Assembly: GCA_009617715.1 (NCBI GenBank)
Contig: VTFK01000228.1
Location: 434,001-498,000, forward strand
Length of the DNA stretch: 64,000 nt
From: Plectrocnemia conspersa
Lineage: Eukaryota; Arthropoda; Insecta; Trichoptera; Polycentropodidae
Direction of reading: 5' to 3'
Numbering within the stretch: position 1 is the stretch's first letter; each line of letters starts with the position of its first letter. The notes under the pieces are model-generated. The model ran no database searches. It was not told the DNA's origin and saw only the letters and a list, made by a program, of their open reading frames with translations. Shown here piece after piece: positions 49,554 through 60,977 of this stretch. A program made the translations under genes and the position numbers.

Positions 49554-51705
49554 CTTAATGACTAGAATGTGATAAAACTATTAATCCGAGTCACCAAAGA
49601 AGAACCTCTTACGGATTGCTCACAGTTACGCTGCTGATCTGCTATCGGCTATGGAAGCAGCAATGCTCAGGTGTTCTACCAGAGTGAGCCATAGCCACTT
49701 CTCAATATTGACAAATACAATCCAGAAGCCGACAACTCTACAGACCCTCCAATTCAACAAAGGCGCTATTTTCGAACGACCCCTAAAAATTTCAACATTA
49801 ACATAAATTATGTCGTCAGTTCATATTATGTTTGTGGAATAACTTTTATAAATTATATGTTGTACAATAAATATATACAACCAGGAACAAATTTCATCTC
49901 ATTGGGATCAAATCTGCCCCATATCCTAACACAGTTTTGGAAGTCTAATAAAACCTCACAGTTACAGTTTAATGTCTTGCAGGCGAAAGAAAGTGTTTAT
50001 TGGGACCTGATAGAGCTCATTCTTATGACTCTCCGATTAGCCTGGTATTAAGTCCTTTCAGATATCTACGTTCCTAAGGAAACACAGAGCGTCTTCAGAG
50101 TGCACAGTCTAGCGTATCATCAGAACAAAGCGGTAGGTAAAGAAAACATGTTTTTTGTACACGAAATCTTGCCAAGCTAAATTAATCGCACAAAATATTT
50201 AAAATTTTCATACTCACAAGAGAAAGCAATTACACATAGAGATTTATCAAAGAAGTAATAACATATCAAACTTGATATTACGTGCCTTGTTAGCTACAAA
50301 GCTTTAATATTCTTACCCATATAAGGCACAAAACGCTTTAGTTGTTGTAGGTAGGTACTTCAGAACAGATGTCATAAAAATTCATTTTACACGTTCCGTG
50401 GAATACTATCAGCGAATATGACGAGTAGGTACTACTTGCCTCGTCAGCTAAGTGTTATATACTTCAATTTTTGATATCGACGCTAAAATCAGAAACTAAT
50501 AGTTATGACAGGGACGTAATTAGATCTTGATCAGCTCTCCCTTGAATTTAGCTATAAAAATGCATTTCATTTAATGAAATATTATGAATTTTAATTAAAT
50601 CGAAATATTAAAAAACGATTACTGATTGGCCAAATTTTGCTCCCCTCCCCACTCACTGGTAAAAGTTGAAATTCCATGTCTGATTCTAAACCAGAAATTC
50701 TCAAGTTATCCCTTAAAGAAAATCTAAAAAAATAATTCCGAATATATACAGAAAACATTTTTTTAAATATGTAATTTTAGTGAAATTATATCGAAATATA
50801 TTTTCAACGGTTGATATATATTTTTACCAGTAAAAATTCAATTTATCTGGCAGGTGCTAGTAAAATTATATTATTTTAACTTTTCCATACGTAGTAATAC
50901 ATAAATATACAAAATTATTATTATTTATTTACATGCAATATATAAATGTTACAGTGAATACGTATTTTTCGGTGAAGTTATATTTTCACTAGTAAATATA
51001 TATTTCTACTAGCGAAAATAAAATTTAATTGAAGCTGCTCTAAAATATCCATGAAACTCAACTTAACAGTTTCGAAATGTCCATTTTCTGTTCAAACCTA
51101 ACTTAATTAAAGTTCTAAAACTAATTATGGATTTAGAACTCTTATTAGGTAAGGTCCAAAACAAACTGAGCCAACTTATCTCTTAGGGAAAATAAGCGGA
51201 AGAGGTACAAACAGACGTTGCATCTCGCATATTGCTTCATTTACACTGTTTTAAAAATATGAAAGATATTCTTACCGATATTACTACGGACTTCTGATAT
51301 AAAAGTGATGGTCAAAATGTATTCAAATCGATTTTTGGTTATTAGGAGGGAGTCTCCGCTGCAACGAGGCCGACACAACTTTATTGCTTTTGACGTGGAT
51401 TTTTGACTTCTGAGAAATGATAATTGTTTTTTTGTGCCCTCCTATTGGTCAAAATTTGGTTTATATGTTCTTCATTCGGTTCTCACTCTCACTTAGCTGA
51501 AAGATAGTTAATAAGTTAGATAACTGTTCAATACTCCAGTTTTTGAATACAGTACTTCAAACAATACTCAAGAATGAAAGCGCTGGTAATTAGATTGCAC
51601 ACAAAAAAAGTTATTCTAGGATCTCTGGATTGTGAATATTTCCTAGCAGCAACTAGTAATTTAATTAATATGATGAAAGAAAACAAAATACATTTTACGT
51701 ATCAT
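49554..51705. other. Intergenic stretch
   Basis: The first 550 bases are less AT-rich and contain short coding-like pieces without recognisable motifs, possibly an old retroelement. The rest is AT-rich. The ggg/ccc-containing text near 50640 resembles text at 27130 and 28490, suggesting another dispersed repeat. No gene was recognised. Confidence 0.4.
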
Positions 51706-53628
51706 TTATATATTATATACATATTTCATACTGTAAACACAGTGAAAGTTTATATGCTTTGTAAGATAACATTTTGTTTTAAAGGCTTTTCCACATTTCT
51801 CACATGCAAAATCACGAGCTTCTGAATGAATGTGTATATGTCGTGAAAGTTCAAACTTAAATTTGCATGCTTTTCCACATTTGTCACATTCAAAGTTATG
51901 GCTATCGCTGTGAGTTTTCATATGCGCTAAAAGTATGACTTTAGTTTTGAATGCTTTTCCACATTCTTTACATTCAAAGTCACGAACATCGCTATGGGTA
52001 ATCATATGTGTTAATAGTCTACTTTTAAATCTGAATGCTTTTCCACATTTTTTACAATCAAAATCACGAGTGTCACTATGAGTTTTCATATGATTTGAAA
52101 GATTTTTTTTAGTTTTGAATGTTTTATCACATTTTATACATTTTACACAACCGTGGCCATGCACACTTTGCACGTGTTGTGAAATTTCGCCTTTAGTTTT
52201 GAATGTTTTACCGCAATCTTCGCATTCAAAGAAACGAAGATCACTATGAGTTATCATATGCAATGAAAGATAACTTTTAGTTTTGAATGCTTTTCCACAT
52301 TTTTCACACCCAAAATCAGCAGCGTTACTATGAATCTTCATATGCATTGAGAGTATGTTTTTTGTTTTGAATGCTTTTCCACATTTTTTACATTCAAAAT
52401 CACGAGCGTCGCCATGTGAGTTCATATGTCGTGAAAGCTCACATTTGAATTTATATGCTTTTTCACATTTTTGGCACTCAAAATTACGAGCATCGCTATG
52501 AGTTTTCATATGCACTAAAATGTTTGCTTTATTTTTAAATGTTTTCCCACAATTTTCACATCCAAAATGACGAGCATCACTATGAACTATCATATGTGCT
52601 GAAAGTCTGCTTTTAAATTTGAATGCTTTTCCACATTTTTTACATTCAAATTTATAAGAATTATTATGCATATTTTCAACATTATGTTTTCCTTTTTTAT
52701 GTATCTAAAATAAAAATAAATGAATAAGTTAAAAATAATCAATAATAGAAATAAAATTTGATTATTACTCGAGTGCTCACTTCAATATTAGATTTTTTTT
52801 TAGATAAAATCGTATTAATTGTAAGTATATCTTTAACATCATGAGTTTCTGAAATCATATAATAAACAATAATGTAAATATGATATATTAAAATGTAACA
52901 TTATATAAATATGTCTTACCTATTTCGAGCAAATCGTCTTCATTGTCTATAGATATTTCTTTACTGTTGTTATATTCGCATTTTACATCTTCTAACTAGA
53001 ACAATAAACAGTATTTAAGATCATAAATGTGATTTAAATGTTATATAGTACATTTCGTTTACCTTAACTTGATATTTAATTGTGTCGACAGACTGGGATG
53101 TTTCTGTGTCATTTCCAATATTGGGTTCTGCAAAGGCAAAAGTTTAACATTAAAAATAAATAAATGAATATTAAAAACAAAAACAATTTAAAAAAATTGA
53201 TATCATAGAACAGTTTGGTTGTTTATAAAATAGTTTCGAACGACAGTTTTAACAAAACGATTTACTTCATATTTATATATAAGATTACAGTCTAAATAAA
53301 GATTACGCTATCAAAGTTATAGAGGTGCATGATGTTCGAAAGCACAAAGATATGAATATATTTGTGCTCCACAACATGTACCCTGTTTTTTCATTTACTG
53401 TTTACTGGTAAATATCGGCAAACCATGTTAGTGGTTTTCTTATTGTCACAAATCAGCAAAACTTTAAGGGGGTATACCTATACATATATATTTGTTAAAA
53501 ATTATTTCAAAAAAATTGCTTGGTTGTTTTAAAATGGTCCAAAATACTTGTATGTAAGCCAAAACATGATTAAAAATAATAAAATAGATTGACATAATAC
53601 CAATTTTGACAAAATGAACCAACGCCAT
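51706..53628 (-). CDS. C2H2 zinc-finger gene ZF-D (5 exons, 11 fingers)
   Basis: Predicted exons in transcript order: 53601-53628, 53063-53127, 52920-52995, 52769-52848 and 51706-52704, giving 415 residues with every phase consistent. Exon 1 encodes MALVHFVKI. Exons 2-4 are mainly acidic (EPNIGNDTETSQSVD..; LEDVKCEYNNSKEISIDNED followed by DLLEI). The last exon encodes eleven fingers with linkers such as HSDARDFEC. One finger has an extended C-terminal spacing (HVQSVHGHGC) shared with ZF-E and ZF-F, which marks these three as a subgroup. This is the longest family member and shows no disruption. A role as a DNA-binding nuclear protein is inferred from the fingers; the target is unknown. Confidence 0.85.
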
Positions 53629-53712
53629 CGCAACTCAGTTGACAGATAGACGTCAAAATTTGTATTTTGGTCCAAATATAAATAATTTTGAGCAGGACGT
53701 GAAATTGAGGAA
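53629..53712 (-). promoter_or_regulatory. Conserved promoter block of ZF-D
   Basis: On the minus strand the order is tatatttggaccaaaat, then ttttgacgtctatctgtcaa, then a short gap and the ATG. It is the clearest copy of the block and matches ZF-F closely. Confidence 0.55.
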
Positions 53713-53939
53713 ATTTATTTTTCTTTGTAACCTTACAGGTGTAAATCCAATGTGTTACTACGGTGTAAGTCTATTCCAACTGGCTATATATTAACCAGTG
53801 CCGGTCGGTGAAATACTTTCCTTCTCGAACGCTCGCGTGTTAGTAACTAGTGTGAAAGAGATGAGGAGGCATCAGTGCACGCCTCCCGATTACCAGACTG
53901 AAAGTCTGGAAATCGGTGATATCTCTAATATATTATGGG

Positions 53940-54155
53940 AGCCGAATTTAGATTTGTTATGGCCAAAACTGGTCGGCGCAGGAGTAGCGTCCCGTGACCG
54001 TTTTCTCTCTCTTCCGGCAAGTTTGTAAGGGTTCGGACGCGTGCCGTCGCGCGTCCGCCCCATTTTAACCATGTAAACACTAACCGTCAATAAAATATAC
54101 TACTGCAGCGGCTCAATCTGCGTCTCATTGCCATCATCACCAGCCCCCTAAAATA
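53940..54155 (-). repeat. Dispersed repeat R, copy 2
   Basis: In reverse orientation this shares the ggccaaaactggtcggc-type end and the ctgcagcggctcaat and attgccatcatcacc blocks with the other copies. It lies about 220 bases upstream of the ZF-D promoter block. Confidence 0.5.
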
Positions 54156-54540
54156 TTATTAATTATAAATTATTATGTGTAATATCATTTATAATTAATA
54201 AGTTTAAAGTAATAGCATATTATTTATAAATAAGATTTCGAGTGTCGCTGCCGGGGCTCGAACTAGCAATCTTATGCCTCCTCTTCACTCTCGAAGTTGC
54301 CCGAGGCGAAGTAGCGTTCCACACTCTCATGCGACTTCGAGAGGATTTCATACACGCGCGCGCTCTCCGACGTGGATGACTTCCACTGCTTTGTGCGATT
54401 TATATGCGTGTATAACGATAAACATATGCGTGATTTGAACACAAAAATATAAAAACAATGGAGAAAAAAAAAAAATAATGTGAAAAAAACAAAAAAATAC
54501 ATTTTATTCATCATTTATTTATTATAAACATATTTATACT

Positions 54541-55707
54541 TTACACACAGTGAAAAAGTATATGCTCTGTAAGATAAGATTTTCTTTTAAATGCTTTTCC
54601 ACATTTTTCACATTCAAAATTGCGAGCTTTAGAATGAATGTACATATGTCGTGTAAGTTCGGTTTTAAATTTAAATGCTTTTTCACATTTCTTACATTCA
54701 AAGTCACGAACATCACTGTGGGTAATCATATGTGTATATAGTCTACTTCTAAATCTGAATGCTTTTCCACATTTTTCACAATCAAAGTCAGGAGTGTAAC
54801 TATGAGTTGTCATATGATTTGAAAGATATTTTTTGGTTTTGAATGTTTTATCACATTTTCCACAACCATTTTCATGCACACTTTGCACATGTTGTGAAAT
54901 TTCGCCTTTAAGTTTGAATGTTTTACCACATTCATCGCATTCAAAGAAACGAAGATCACTATGAGTTTCCATATGCAATGAAAGATAAATTTTAGTTTTG
55001 AATGCTTTTCCACATTTTTCACATTTAAAATCACGAGTATTGCTATGAACTATATGTGGAAAAAGTCTGTTTTTATATTTAAATGTTTTTCTTGTTTCAT
55101 TGCGTTTTTCTTTTTTCTGTATCTAAAAATGAAATTATGTTTCTCGGATAAATTGAAAATAATCAAATACATAGAAATTAAATTAGATTATTACTTGCGT
55201 CGTCACTTCAGCATTAGAGATTTTCTGAGATAAAATGTCCACTTGATTCATATTGATTTTAAGTTTATCTTTAACGTCGTGCATTTCTGAAATCATATTA
55301 TATGCAATTAAAATATATTCAAATGTAACATTATATAAATATATATTACCTATTTCAAACAAGTCATGTTCATCACCTATAGATGTTTCGTTACAGCTGT
55401 CGGATTCGGATTTTACATGTTCTAACTAGAACAGAAAAAATAGTATTAAAAATCATAAATGTATTTATGTTACATATTAAGGTGGGCATACACGTAAATG
55501 ATCAATCTTTTTGTACAAGCATGCTTGAACTTCTAGGCGAAATGCTTTTGCAAAATTATCCTTTAGACGCTCCAGCATGCTTGTACAAAAGTCCTTGTCA
55601 AACTTGCAATTACATGGGTGCCCACCTTTACATTTTATTTACCTCAACTTTACATTTAACTGTGTCAACTAAATCAAATGTTTCATTGTCATTTTCAATA
55701 TCAGGTT
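54541..55707 (-). CDS. C2H2 zinc-finger gene ZF-E (exons A-D, first exon missing)
   Basis: Predicted exons in transcript order: 55643-55707, 55350-55425, 55195-55286 and 54541-55122, with family phases. The last exon is open for 193 codons and encodes six complete fingers. The first finger has lost its CxxC part (RKTFKYKNRLFPHIVH) and cannot bind zinc. Compared with ZF-F, two adjacent fingers are merged into one, a clean loss of one 28-residue unit. No in-frame ATG occurs in exon A, and the family first exon is absent upstream, where a MADF-BESS gene sits instead. It is either a pseudogene or uses an unknown first exon. A MITE lies in the first intron seen here. Confidence 0.7.
55480..55627. 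mobile_element. 148 bp MITE in an intron of ZF-E
   Basis: The ends are inverted: aggtgggcatacacgtaa on the left and the reverse of ttacatgggtgcccacct on the right. TTA flanks both sides (55477-55479 and 55628-55630). A three-base TTA duplication fits PIF/Harbinger-type elements. A second inverted pair inside (tgtacaagcatgcttg and agcatgcttgtacaaa) would fold into a hairpin. The ZF-F intron at the same place lacks it. Confidence 0.8.
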
Positions 55708-55977
55708 CTACAATAATAAAAATAAATATGTAGTTTAAGTATCTTTGAAGATAAAGAATATTAAATACAGCGAAAAATAAATAAGGCATGTTAAATCAAC
55801 GTCATGGAACAGTTTGGTTATTAATAAAATGATTTCGAATGACATTTTTCATAAAACGATTCTCTTCATATTTGTTTGTAAAACTCAAAGATAAAAATAT
55901 ACGTGCGCTGAGCAATAAAATCAAAATTAAAATGTAGTGTAATCAATTCTGCCATCATTTGAATAGTTTGATAAAAA

Positions 55978-58080
55978 TTAATCTAGGGAAGCTTGAAGAT
56001 AGGCATAGCTTGTATTTGAAATACCTTGTGCTATCTGTTGTTGTATAGTACTGCTGTTTTTTATTTCCTTCGCCAGTTTAAGAACTCCTAGTTGAAACTC
56101 TATAACTTGATCGTCAACGAAATTGTCTAGTACCGGAATTAAGCTGTTAAAAAATGAAATGTGTCTGTTGATTGTTCCAACTTGAGATGGGAAAGAATCC
56201 ATAATTCTCATCATTTTAACGTCCCTGGGAGATAACTTCGAAATCGATTGTCTTTTAGATAGGGGTTTATTGAGATGGAATGATGGTTTTCGTGTTTGAA
56301 CTACTTGTGCTTCATTGTTTTGATTCAAAGAGTCGCTAGATTGCATGGAACTTCCGTCTTCATCGACACAATCTTCTTCGTTAGTTTCTGACTCGCTTAT
56401 ACTAGTGACTGTTTTATTTGTCTTTGCAGTTTTTTTAAGAAACGACAGTTGTCTGTAGTATACATAAGGTTTGGCAGTTTTAGCTCCACTTCCCGACATC
56501 TTTTGGCCTTCTATTTTTTTTTCAGACTTCAAGAAAGTGTCCCTTATGTACGTCCATTTTTTAATTGTCTTCTTGGCTGTAACAATAAAAATAAAATTAT
56601 TAATATAATCAATATTTTTAACAATGGAAATTGAATATTGAAAAGCGTTTCGATTCCTTTTAGGCAAAGTTGCCAATGTACTTGTTTATTCGTACCTTTA
56701 CTTTTTTTTTTTTGTATAAAGTATTTGACTCGACACCAGTCGATTTTATAAAATTATTTTTCACTATTTGTTTTGTTTTTATTTTTAACACGGAGTTATT
56801 TTATTGTTACACCTGCTATGACTGAAGTTCTTAGAATTTGTTTGTCTCAATTTTGGAGAGGCTTGCCTATATAGTATTATCTTTATTTTATGTAAATTTA
56901 ATTAACATAAACCCATAATATAAAATTTATGCTTTTATTTAGATTGCAAATTTAATTTAAAGCTTGTATATTATCAAATAATCCTTCAGTCAATTACTCT
57001 TAAATTTTTGTTGTAAAAAATTGATTTAGTGATTTTTTAACTCTTTAGCATCAGTTCACGCGAAAACGTTGTATGTTTTAATTTTTTATTTTCATTTTAA
57101 TTAATTAATTATTTTTAAATTTTAATTTAAATAAAAAAAATAGTACAACTATTTAGTTTAAAAAAAAAGGGGGGGCCCGATCAACATGTTTGCCTATGGG
57201 GTCGATTCAGGATGTGGGCGCCATGCTCGACGCTATGGAATATTTTACATGAAGAATTTAAACCAATATCAACTACAACACAATGGGAAGAAATCGCAAA
57301 GGGCTTTGAACGAAAGCTTATTTTCTACATTTTATAGACGATATTAACGGAAAGCATATACAGACCCAAAACCTGAACAAAGCAGATTTTTATATTTTAA
57401 TTACAAGGTTTATTATTCTCTTGTGCTACTTGCAATAGTAGATTTAAAATATAGATAGTTCTTATGGAAAAAATTGCGATTTACATTTTTGGAAGAAACT
57501 AAATGACGGTTCCCTGTGAATGCGTGAACGAGTCTGAGATAGGGTGCCCTCTGTACTTGTAGGAGATGAAGCACTTGCTCTGCATAATAACCTATTACGT
57601 CCATTACATCCACACATAGATGGACATAAAAATATTTTCAATTATCACTTGAGCCGAGCTAGAAGTATGTTTTAGTGGAGTATTCTACAAAGGTTGATTG
57701 ACACTTCAACTTCTTCAACTCTAATGTTATGTCAGTAATGAACAATTTGCGAAACGAGTGAAGTGTACATGGAGAGATACAAGACAATAATAGTCGCTCA
57801 ACATTTGCTGATTATTTTGTAACTCCTGAGGGTTCTACACCGTGATAAAAAGAATACATTTCATTTTTAGTAATAATAAACCTTTCTACTTGCCATATTC
57901 TTGTCTTTTCTTTTCATCCCAAGTCTCCAAATCTGGATAAATCTTTATTAAAATTTCTTTCCACGAATTTTGCGTAGCAACTTTAGTTTTGTAATTGTCC
58001 AACGATTTATCCCACAAATTCGCTCGTTGTTCAATCAATGAAATAAACAGTTTGATCGATATCGGAAATTCGCTCTCCAT
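55978..58080 (-). CDS. MADF-BESS domain protein (2 exons, GC-AG intron)
   Basis: Exon 1 is 57894-58080 (ATG at 58080) and exon 2 is 55978-56576, joined in phase to 261 residues. The MADF domain spans about residues 11-105: FISLIEQRANLWDKSLDNYK, then NSWKEILIKIYPDL, then KKWTYIRDTFLKSEKK, then YVYYRQLSFL. A low-complexity acidic and Ser-rich linker follows. A C-terminal BESS-like segment (INRHISFFNSLIPVLDNF, then DQVIEFQLGVLKLA) mediates protein contacts in this family. MADF binds DNA, so a nuclear regulator or a transposon-derived partner is likely. The only donor giving correct phase is GC (tatg|gcaagt). The gene occupies the place of ZF-E exon 1, about 300 bases below the family promoter block. 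Confidence 0.8.
57265..57790 (+). pseudogene. PIF/Harbinger transposase pseudogene (DDE_Tnp_4)
   Basis: Plus-strand pieces in several frames match the family pattern in order: TTTQWEEIAKGFERK, then DINGKHIQTQN (where family members read AIDGKHI, with the first catalytic Asp), then FLYFNYKVYYSLVLLAIVDL, then VGDEALALHNNLLRP, then IDGHKNIFNYHLSRARSMF. The frame is broken by several shifts and stops, so it is inactive. It lies inside the intron of the MADF-BESS gene on the opposite strand. PIF/Harbinger elements commonly carry a second gene for a Myb/MADF-like DNA-binding protein. Confidence 0.85.
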
Positions 58081-58383
58081 TTTGACAAGCAATTAATACA
58101 TCTGTCGGCGCACGACTGCGAGTTCGAGGGACAACTTTGTTCATGTGAACGAGACAATATAAAAATAAACGCCAATACATCACTTATTCCATAAAATCGT
58201 TTCGAGATTTCCCGAACTTCAGTGGCAAGTTCGATTACTATACGGGAATATTTTTTCTCGAATACAGTATTTTTACCGCATGGCCTCTGTGTGAACAATT
58301 TAATGGAAAATTCACTGTCACTGTTCTATTCGATAAAATCTCGTATGCGGTAAACGGGAAAAATATAGCCGTGTGAACACTGC

Positions 58384-58462
58384 CTAGCGCAGTTGACAGA
58401 TAGATGTCAAAATTTGAATTTTGGTCTAAATATGAAGGAATTTTGAGCAGAACATGAAATTG
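58384..58462 (-). promoter_or_regulatory. Family promoter block upstream of the MADF gene, truncated before exon 1
   Basis: On the minus strand catatttagaccaaaatt is followed by ttttgacatctatctgtcaa, the same order as in ZF-D and ZF-F. The similarity stops immediately before where the ATG would be, at a junction reading gcgctaggcagtg. This is presumably the original promoter of ZF-E, now about 300 bases upstream of the MADF start codon. Confidence 0.6.
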
Positions 58463-58469
58463 TCAATCT

Positions 58470-58665
58470 TCCTACACTTTAAGACAAATAAAAACATCTG
58501 ACGTGTTTCAAAATGGATTAAAAATATATAAAAACAGTTATAAAACGATTTAATGCTTTGGAAACAATAAAATCGATTGACATAATTTAGTTTTACAGCC
58601 GTCAAAAGTTTTGCAGTTTGGTCATAATATTAAATAATTTTGAGCAGATATTGAAGTAAGAGAAA
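58470..58665 (-). pseudogene. Orphan relic of a ZF-family promoter and first intron
   Basis: This resembles intron 1 plus promoter of ZF-A: a segment with aaacatctgacgtgtttcaa, then aaaatcgattgacataat, then ccgtcaaaagtt and ttggtcataat. The first-exon coding part is deleted and no downstream zinc-finger exons belong to it. It indicates an extra duplicated copy that was later lost. Confidence 0.5.
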
Positions 58666-58974
58666 TTAAAAATGTTTTAAATAATAATATAACTTGCTAA
58701 AAATTTGAAATTAAACTTTTTGGTTTTGCTGTAAATACAAAGTTTTACAGCAAAAAATTATAGCGCAGACTCCCATTTTTTTCACTTTTAATAGTTGCAT
58801 TTTGAGTCGTTTTTACAGTATTTGTTTTGAATAAATAAATGTGCATTTTGTTTTCATGTGTTTCAAATATATTCATAGTTTGAGCAATATGAACATTATT
58901 TCGTATCGCTCATTATTATTGGACGTCGATTTAAAAGCTGTAGGGGCTCTTTTTATACATATGTATTTATTTAT

Positions 58975-59160
58975 GTTTATTATGGCCAAACTTGGAGGCA
59001 CTCTGGTAACACTGCCGTGATGGACACTCTTCTTGTGGAAACTCTGGCGGGCTCGCACGCCGGTGTGGACCCGCGCCCCGTTCACTTGTAAACAACGTGT
59101 AGCTGTAATAACTACTACAGCGGCTCTGTGTCTAATTGCCACCCGTCACCTCCCGTTGCC
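58975..59160 (-). repeat. Dispersed repeat R, copy 3
   Basis: Reverse orientation. It shares ggccaaacttggaggcactc, the ctacagcggctctgtgtc block and the attgccacccgtcacc block with the other copies. Confidence 0.55.
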
Positions 59161-59695
59161 AAAAAGTAATTAAGCAAATTGTAAAAAAATGGATGCGAAA
59201 TTTGCTGCACAAACTATACTTACGGAACAGCAAATGTTTGTAGCCCAACAACATCAGTCCGCAAAAACTAATAAGAACAATAAGTTGATCGCAAAATTCA
59301 TGGACTCAATGTATGGACTGCGATGGTACGCGGCTCGATTTAGCTCGATTTAGCCGACTCGCTTCAGCACTGATCATCAAGGAAACTGAGCACTCAGATA
59401 TTAAATACGGTTTTGAGAAGTTGAAGACGAGGCGTTCCATTGGGTCTGATTTGGTTTCCGATTTCATTTCGAAGTCAGTCTCACTGCTTTAACCAGTTCA
59501 ACGCCAAGCAAATTTCTATGAATTTGCTCTGTAGGCCACCATTTTCAACCCTTTAAATTATTATGAAAGAGGAACATTATTTACCTGGAAAATCACTGTT
59601 TACTTTCCTTTTTATTAATTTTAACATAAAAGTGAAAAAAAAGCACAGAAATAACAAGTTTTGCTCTTGAAGAGGTCTGCGAAAAAAAACCACTG
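59161..59695. other. Intergenic stretch, possible decayed retroelement
   Basis: An ATG at 59190 opens a short frame (MDAKFAAQTILTEQQMFVAQ and onward, about 50 residues) that could be the start of a retroelement gag gene, but it stops soon and no downstream domain is recognisable. Nothing else is seen. Confidence 0.3.
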
Positions 59696-60008
59696 TCAGG
59701 GCTGCCACACACAAATATTATATGTAATTTATATTGTATATGGTTTATATTATATGTTTTTGGTTGTTTTTAATATTTGTATGGGACACGATAATTTCCG
59801 TTATTTTAATCAAAATCTTTTATCAAAATGGCGGCTACTTCATGTATTTAAAAAATTTCAACTTTGTCAAAAAAAATTTAAAAAAAGTAAATATGCCTAT
59901 AATGGAATAATATAAACAAAAACAAAATTCAAATTCAAAAAATGTTTTTTTTTTACAAAAAATTGTGTTTTTTTTATCATTTAAAAAAAATATTGTAGCA
60001 GCCCTAAC
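59696..60008. mobile_element. MITE-like inverted-repeat element
   Basis: The ends are inverted: cagggctgccac on the left and the reverse of gtagcagcccta on the right, about 310 bases apart. The interior is AT-rich with long T runs and no coding sequence. The arms are short, so the call is moderate. Confidence 0.45.
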
Positions 60009-60149
60009 AACGTCTGTATGCTCGATCGTAAATAATAAAAGAATGGTTCAAAAATTGCACATTTTAACGATCACATTCTATTTAATAGATGTCTCTGTAT
60101 TAAATTAACGAAAAAAAAATCAATTTTATTAATAAATGTGTCCGTAATA

Positions 60150-60232
60150 ACATTTGCGTGCCTGCACGCGCTGGCGTTTGACGGTCCGACAGCTTTGGCG
60201 TGCAGGCACGTCACTGGCGTCTAAAGGGTTAA
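60150..60232. mobile_element. Terminus of a piggyBac-type element
   Basis: Two palindrome-like units (gcgtgcctgcacgc and gcgtgcaggcacg) precede ctaaagggTTAA at 60229-60232. This is the same layout as the PB2 end (subterminal palindromes, then aaaggg and TTAA). The other end may be the caacccttt at about 59549, but it lacks a clean TTAA. Confidence 0.45.
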
Positions 60233-60329
60233 AACGTGTTTTTGATCTAATTTTCATGACGTCATCATTTCATGATTTTTGAAAATGCACAAGTCACCCC
60301 CACTCATAAAAGGGTGACAAATTGTGCAT

Positions 60330-60735
60330 GAAGAACTACAGACCAGTTTCAGTGTTGTCAGCTCCTGCTAAATTGTTCAAAATAATTATCCGTAGATACG
60401 CCTTCAATCACTTTCGGCATGATTTGTTGGACCAATCACATGGTTTTGTCCCGCCCGTTCCACTTTCACTAACATTCTGTCTTTCGCCAAAATGGTGACA
60501 AAATCTCTCGATGCGGGAATTCAAGTAAACGTCGTATAAACAGATTTTGAAAAGGCCTTCGACAAAATTTGTCATTGATTATCATTAAAAAAAATTGTAG
60601 TTAATCTTGAGTTATTTGAGCGATCATAGACAGTTTGTAACCTATGGCCGATTGTCGAAAGAGTATTTCACGATTGTCCAGAGGGAGTTCCTTAAGGATT
60701 CAACCTAGGCCTTTTGCTGCTATTAATACGGCAGT
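60330..60735 (+). pseudogene. LINE reverse-transcriptase fragment
   Basis: Translation shows KNYRPVSVLSAPAKLFKIII, then HDLLDQSHGFVP, then in other frames YTDFEKAFDKI and CPEGVP followed by LGLLLLLI. These are the N-terminal and palm motifs of Jockey-like reverse transcriptases. The catalytic FADD-type box is not present. Stops and frameshifts show it is dead. Confidence 0.8.
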
Positions 60736-60977
60736 TGCAAATTTAAGTTTTCTTCTGTATGCAGTGTTTTAAAATGGAATAAATGCATTTGATCTGTTGC
60801 GAACTCCTCTCTACAGAATGATTTAGATTAGCGATTTATCAGTTGCAATTGAGCCTAATGAATTATTTTTCGTTATTATTATTTTGTTTTATTAAACATT
60901 ATTATTAAAATTATTGTGAAAAAAAAAACAAAAAACATTTTACTTATCATTTATATATTATTTACATATTTATACTT

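Noticed and set aside
54235..54290. tRNA-like B box (agttcgagcccc on the minus strand) suggesting a tRNA or SINE
   Set aside because: I could not find a matching A box or a cloverleaf; a tRNA-derived SINE remains possible.
59190..59350. Possible start of a retroelement gag gene
   Set aside because: Only about 50 residues, then stops; no capsid or zinc-knuckle motif.
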